The translations under genes and the position numbers were made by a program. A model generated the notes under the pieces. It ran no database searches. It was given only the letters and a program-made list of their open reading frames with translations, and was not told the DNA's origin. Positions 60,515-64,000 of a DNA stretch of 64,000 bases are shown in pieces (the first letter of the stretch is position 1; each line of letters starts with the position of its first letter). Origin of the DNA: JAVJUV01 sp047314965 (lineage in GTDB: Bacteria > Pseudomonadota > Alphaproteobacteria > Rhodobacterales > Rhodobacteraceae); the NCBI RefSeq assembly GCF_047314965.1, contig NZ_JBLBVK010000051.1:1-64000 (forward strand). Reading direction: 5' to 3'.

Positions 60515-61621
60515 TCAGAGACTGGCGTCCAGCTTGGCCACGATCGCGTCGCCCATTTGGCTGGTCGAGACTGGTTCCACACCGTCCTGGCCCAGAAGGT
60601 CGGCGGTCCGAAGCCCATCTGCCAGCACTGCGTTCACGGCCTCTTCCAGGCGCGTCGCCTCATCGCCCTTGTCAAAGCTGTAGCGGAGCGCCATCGCAAA
60701 GCTGAGAATACAGGCGATGGGGTTGGCCTTTCCTGTTCCCGCGATATCGGGAGCAGAGCCATGCACCGGCTCATAGAGCGCTTTGGGGCGGCCGTTTGCC
60801 ATGGGGGCGCCCAGACTTGCAGATGGCAGCATGCCCAATGAACCAGTCAGCATCGCAGCCAGGTCCGACAGCAGATCGCCAAACAGGTTATCGGTGACGA
60901 TTACGTCGAATTGCTTGGGCCAGCGGGTCAATTGCATGGCGCCCGCATCTGCGTACATGTGGCTCAATTTCACATCCGGATACTCGGCAGCGTGAACTTC
61001 CGTCACGACATCGCGCCAAAGAACGCCCGACTCCATCACGTTGGCCTTTTCCATCGAACACAACTTGTTCGACCTCTTCCGTGCCAGTTCGAATGCCGAA
61101 CGTGCGACGCGGGCAATCTCGCTTTCGGTGTAGCGTTGCGTGTTGATGCCAACCCGCTCATTGCCTTCCCTGATGATTCCACGAGGCTCGCCAAAGTAGA
61201 CTCCGCTGGTCAATTCGCGAACGATCATGATGTCCAGTCCACTGACAACATCGGGCTTCAGGGAGGAGAACTCGGCCAGCGCGTCGAAACATTGCGCAGG
61301 ACGCAGGTTTGCATAAAGATCCATTTCCTTGCGGAGGCGCAGCAAACCACGCTCGGGCTTCACGCTGAAGTCCAGGGTATCGTATTTCGGACCACCGACC
61401 GCACCCAAAAGCACGGCATCGACTTCCTGCGCCTTCGCCATCGTTTCATCAGTCAGTGGAGTGCCATGCGCATCGTAAGCTGCTCCACCAACGAGGTCTT
61501 CGCTGACATCGAAAGCGAGACCGCGTCTTGCACCGAACCAATCGATAATCTTGCGAACTTCGGCCATTACCTCGGGGCCGATGCCGTCGCCGGGAAGAAT
61601 GAGAAGCGAGGGGTTGGTCAT
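60515..61621 (-). CDS. leuB: 3-isopropylmalate dehydrogenase
   Basis: A 368-residue NAD-dependent decarboxylating dehydrogenase of leucine synthesis. Seen: LPGDGIGPEV at the start, substrate loop ERGLLRLRKEMDLYANLRP, TSGVYFGEPRG with the catalytic Tyr, MEKANVMES (Lys), NLFGDLLSDLAAMLTGSLG and EPVHGSAPDIAGTGKANP. leuC and leuD are not adjacent. The 288-base stretch upstream (61622-61909) shows no gene or leader peptide that I can support. Confidence 0.96.
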   Translation of the reverse strand: MTNPSLLILPGDGIGPEVMAEVRKIIDWFGARRGLAFDVSEDLVGGAAYDAHGTPLTDETMAKAQEVDAVLLGAVGGPKYDTLDFSVKPERGLLRLRKEMDLYANLRPAQCFDALAEFSSLKPDVVSGLDIMIVRELTSGVYFGEPRGIIREGNERVGINTQRYTESEIARVARSAFELARKRSNKLCSMEKANVMESGVLWRDVVTEVHAAEYPDVKLSHMYADAGAMQLTRWPKQFDVIVTDNLFGDLLSDLAAMLTGSLGMLPSASLGAPMANGRPKALYEPVHGSAPDIAGTGKANPIACILSFAMALRYSFDKGDEATRLEEAVNAVLADGLRTADLLGQDGVEPVSTSQMGDAIVAKLDASL

Positions 61622-61909
61622 GTGATGAGTCTCCGCAATCTGGTTGGTTGCGCCCTACCCTGCGGCTTCCGGAGCGTCAAGAAGACGGCGCGGCAGAAAG
61701 CCGAAGTCACCCTGTGAGAAGCTTGAAGTCCGCAACTGAAGGTCACTTGAGCATCGAAACCTACGGTTTCGCCATTATTGGGGAACGGCTCCCTCTCCAG
61801 CGACTATGTGCGGGGAGACATCTTTGCCTTGGCACCCCGAAATCCCGATCGGCTAGAGAGCGCCGGTTTCGAGAACATCTAGAATACATCAGTAAATCGG
61901 CTTCCACCT

Positions 61910-63091
61910 TCACTCGGTTCCCAAAAGGATGTCCACCCAGACCAGCCGATGCCGGGACGCCCGCTCGACATCACTTGTTATCGGCGCACCCGGTTCGGGC
62001 CAGAACACGCCTGCCGCAGTAACCGCAAGGTTTGATGAAGGCAGGATATAATCAACGCGAAGATTTCCAGGCTGCCCGGGATCATCTGGCCAATCCACTG
62101 TATCCAGCGAGTGATCGCCGGCTTGGAACACGTTTGCGCCGGCGTCCCGGACACTGGTCGCGACAGAACCTTCGCTCCTGGGCGCAACATCTGTGATACG
62201 CGGATCCGAAAGAAGAGCTATCAGAGCCTCGGGTCGCCCGCCGCTATCCTCGGGATCAAGGTTTGCAGCGCCCAGCAGAATGAACAGCCGGGGCGGTCTT
62301 CCAAAGGCACCGTTCAAATAGCTCAGCCAGAATGCGGTTTCGTCGTGATTTCGCCTTCCGTTACGATCTTCCGGCCCATCGAAAACAGGCGGCGTAGCGT
62401 GCCACATCAGAAGATTGAGCAATTCGCCGTCTGGCAAAATCACCGGCAAGTCCCAATGAGCCGTTGTGCTCAGACGCCCCGCCGGGCCTTCACCGGGCAA
62501 CAGCAGTGCTTCGGGCAGATTGCGCCAGTCCAGAAGCGAAAAATCGCGCCAGCCTTCGCGATCGAAAGGTAGCCGCGAGAGAACAGCCAGCCCCTCCTGC
62601 CCACCAAACTCGCCAAAACCAAAGGCATCGTCGGGCTCACCCCAGCGACCGTTGCCGTTCAGATCCAACCCGCTATCGATCCCTCGGTTTGGTCGCGCGC
62701 TAAAGCGGTACGGGTACTCTCCGATCCGATCAGCCAATGCCGCCAGCGCATGACCTTTCAAGTCCCAATCAATTCCTGCCAACACAAGAACATCGGGGTT
62801 GGCCTCATGAACCACCCTAGAGAACGCCAGAATTTGTGGATCCTGATCCGTCAAACTGTCCCGCAAAAGAAGCCCGGGGCCGTCGCGCGATAACTCGGTG
62901 TGGAAGAACGCAATTCTCAGTGTCTCTTCGGCACATCCCGGCGCACCCGAAATAACCGAGAAGATCAGACCGGCAGAAGCCCACCATTTCCTTCGTCTTG
63001 AGACGACAGCTTTCGCTTCTCGGTGATGAGTGCCGCGATACGAGCCATTGCGATGCCACGCATGAAGAGAGATGCCGGAAGAAACGCCCAA
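61910..63091 (-). CDS. Exonuclease/endonuclease/phosphatase-fold protein, probably exported
   Basis: About 393 residues if the ATG at 63091 is used. A hydrophobic signal-like segment (WWASAGLIFSVISGAPGC) occurs at about 37-54, followed by an endonuclease/exonuclease/phosphatase domain. Hints are NPDVLVLAGIDWD, SRLPFD, LNLLMWHATPPVF, FILLGAANLDPED, RVDYILPSS and SRHRLVWVDILL. Several catalytic positions differ from classical members (GAANLDP instead of GDFN). The start overlaps the upstream membrane protein by 127 bases. No better start codon exists before the hydrophobic segment, so the true start is unclear. Confidence 0.72.
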   Translation of the reverse strand: MGVSSGISLHAWHRNGSYRGTHHREAKAVVSRRRKWWASAGLIFSVISGAPGCAEETLRIAFFHTELSRDGPGLLLRDSLTDQDPQILAFSRVVHEANPDVLVLAGIDWDLKGHALAALADRIGEYPYRFSARPNRGIDSGLDLNGNGRWGEPDDAFGFGEFGGQEGLAVLSRLPFDREGWRDFSLLDWRNLPEALLLPGEGPAGRLSTTAHWDLPVILPDGELLNLLMWHATPPVFDGPEDRNGRRNHDETAFWLSYLNGAFGRPPRLFILLGAANLDPEDSGGRPEALIALLSDPRITDVAPRSEGSVATSVRDAGANVFQAGDHSLDTVDWPDDPGQPGNLRVDYILPSSNLAVTAAGVFWPEPGAPITSDVERASRHRLVWVDILLGTE

Positions 63092-63804
63092 GCTGCCACC
63101 GTCCAGATCAAGGTGTGCGGGTTTTCAAGTGTGACCGCGCCGAAAAGAGACGTTGCTGACTTGATCACCGCAGGTGTCAGGAATGGCAGAAGAAACCCTA
63201 AAGCGATGTTAAATCGCGCGTCCCGTTCCAACCGTTCGACGACATCGCCGCCAGCGGTAGGATCGAACGTGGGCAGGTTGACCCAGACATTGAAAGTGCC
63301 GGCCCGCGTTGGCCAGCGCTGCACACGCTGCAAAACCACGAATAGCGCCAGCGTAAACAGTGAGATGAAATAGGCGATTCCGGCCGTGTCGCGCACAAGT
63401 CGGATGTGAGAAATCGGCGCTTCTGATGGCAGCATCAGAACGACAAGGCGCACAGGGGAATATGGAAAATCGATCACTTGCCCGACAACCGAGCCAATTT
63501 TTCCCACAAACGCCGACAAAGCCGTGGGAGCCATGCTACCCTGAAGCATCAGCGAGAGGCATACCACCGTAAGTAAAAGCGACCCGAAGCGGATACGGTT
63601 GAACGGTGGAGCATCGCGAAACTCGACAAGGCCGGGGTATGAGGATGCATACTCGAAGAACGTCAAGGCTGCTGCGAAGATTGCGACCAACATTACAATC
63701 TGGGCAGCATCCGAAGACGTTCCAGGCAAAAGCATGGATGGCGTCACGATCATTATAACGACGAGGAATGCGCGAAAGGCCGCGCCGCTTAGCCGCGATA
63801 TCAC
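62965..63804 (-). CDS. Hypothetical integral membrane protein
   Basis: A 279-residue protein with about six hydrophobic segments (for example AFLVVIMIVTPSMLL, IVMLVAIFAAALTFFEYA, LLTVVCLSLML, YFISLFTLALFVVL, FLLPFLTPAVI) and a basic C-terminus (ITEKRKLSSQ). No family recognised. GTG 63804 overlaps the stop of the preceding gene (GTGA), so translation is coupled. It overlaps the nuclease-fold gene downstream. Confidence 0.75.
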   Translation of the reverse strand: MISRLSGAAFRAFLVVIMIVTPSMLLPGTSSDAAQIVMLVAIFAAALTFFEYASSYPGLVEFRDAPPFNRIRFGSLLLTVVCLSLMLQGSMAPTALSAFVGKIGSVVGQVIDFPYSPVRLVVLMLPSEAPISHIRLVRDTAGIAYFISLFTLALFVVLQRVQRWPTRAGTFNVWVNLPTFDPTAGGDVVERLERDARFNIALGFLLPFLTPAVIKSATSLFGAVTLENPHTLIWTVAAWAFLPASLFMRGIAMARIAALITEKRKLSSQDEGNGGLLPV

Positions 63805-64000
63805 TGCACCTGCCCCTTTGAACGGCGCGCAATAGCACGCCGTTGATCTGCCTCTGTCCGCCCTAAGCGACGGTTTGCCATAGTTTTGCCCAATTTCTGC
63901 CTTCTTTCAGACACTCCAGCAAGAACCTCTGAAAACTGAATGAATTTCTGGGCGATTTCGTGGTGGGATTGGTGCGACAATGCATCAAATGTGAAACGAA
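63801..64000 (-). CDS. C-terminal part of an unknown protein (runs off window)
   Basis: An open minus-strand frame enters from the right edge and ends with TGA at 63801-63803. It encodes about 65 residues including SHHEIAQKFIQFSEVLAGV and a very basic tail (MANRRLGRTEADQRRAIARR). The tight GTGA overlap with the membrane-protein gene and the absence of stops support a real gene. Function not recognisable. Confidence 0.6.
   Translation of the reverse strand, partial: RFTFDALSHQSHHEIAQKFIQFSEVLAGVSERRQKLGKTMANRRLGRTEADQRRAIARRSKGQVQ

Noticed and set aside
1..64000. CRISPR arrays, prophage or replication origin
   Set aside because: No regularly spaced repeats, phage structural genes or origin-type repeat clusters were seen on reading the window.

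Overview
The window looks like a chromosomal segment of a high-GC alphaproteobacterium, most likely a Rhodobacterales (Roseobacter-type) organism. The basis is the high GC content, the SmoEFGK-type polyol transporter, the class I PHA synthase, the ectoine-type eut genes and the general look of the proteins. This is inference from gene content; no 16S gene is present.

Layout. 1-3.3 kb: the tail of an exopolysaccharide locus. An IS3-family end cuts off a Wzz/BY-kinase-like gene, which is followed by an ExoY-like sugar transferase and rfbA. 3.4-5.3 kb: a QuiC-type bifunctional 3-dehydroshikimate dehydratase. 5.3-14.6 kb (minus strand): a polyol utilisation operon with a LacI-type regulator, SmoEFGK-like ABC transporter, sorbitol-type SDR, mannitol 2-dehydrogenase and a small-molecule kinase. 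The kinase gene is split by an intact IS481-family element with a perfect CCTAGG duplication. 14.8-19.0 kb: an RND efflux pump and its adaptor. 19.3-32.5 kb: phaC, a complete nine-gene N-ATPase operon (atpDCQRBEFAG) with a Na+-type c-subunit, a phasin, an SDR, a VOC protein and PEP synthase. FNR/FixK-like boxes lie upstream of several of these genes. 33-35.3 kb: a PhyH dioxygenase and a creatinase. 35.3-50.7 kb: an ectoine/hydroxyectoine-like catabolic cluster (class III aminotransferase, EutC, EutB, M20 deacylase, DUF1989, DoeA/EutD, diaminopropionate ammonia-lyase-like, M24, EutA) followed by a Pot-type ABC transporter with unusual permeases. 50.7-52.6 kb: CueR, a cation/proton antiporter and a gene remnant. 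52.7-57.3 kb: a guanidine-I (ykkC) riboswitch controlling a guanidine-type ABC transporter, a guanidinase-type ureohydrolase and a small His-rich protein. 57.5-64 kb: a TPP enzyme, tRNA-Pro(CGG), an EamA transporter, leuB, a nuclease/phosphatase-fold protein, a membrane protein and a partial CDS.

How it fits together. The most striking unit is the riboswitch-led guanidine operon. The aptamer, uptake system, Ni-dependent guanidinase candidate and a protein with 14 His in its first 32 residues form one overlapping transcription unit. The His-rich protein sits where known guanidinase operons carry HypA/HypB-like nickel chaperones. Creatine and ectoine catabolism lie upstream, so 33-57 kb reads as an island for scavenging nitrogen-rich compatible solutes and guanidino compounds. 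The PHA, N-ATPase and PEP synthase block looks like a low-oxygen/energy-stress module with a possible shared Crp/FNR regulator. Smaller intergenic gaps not listed (for example 61622-61909 and 33897-34087) showed nothing I could support.
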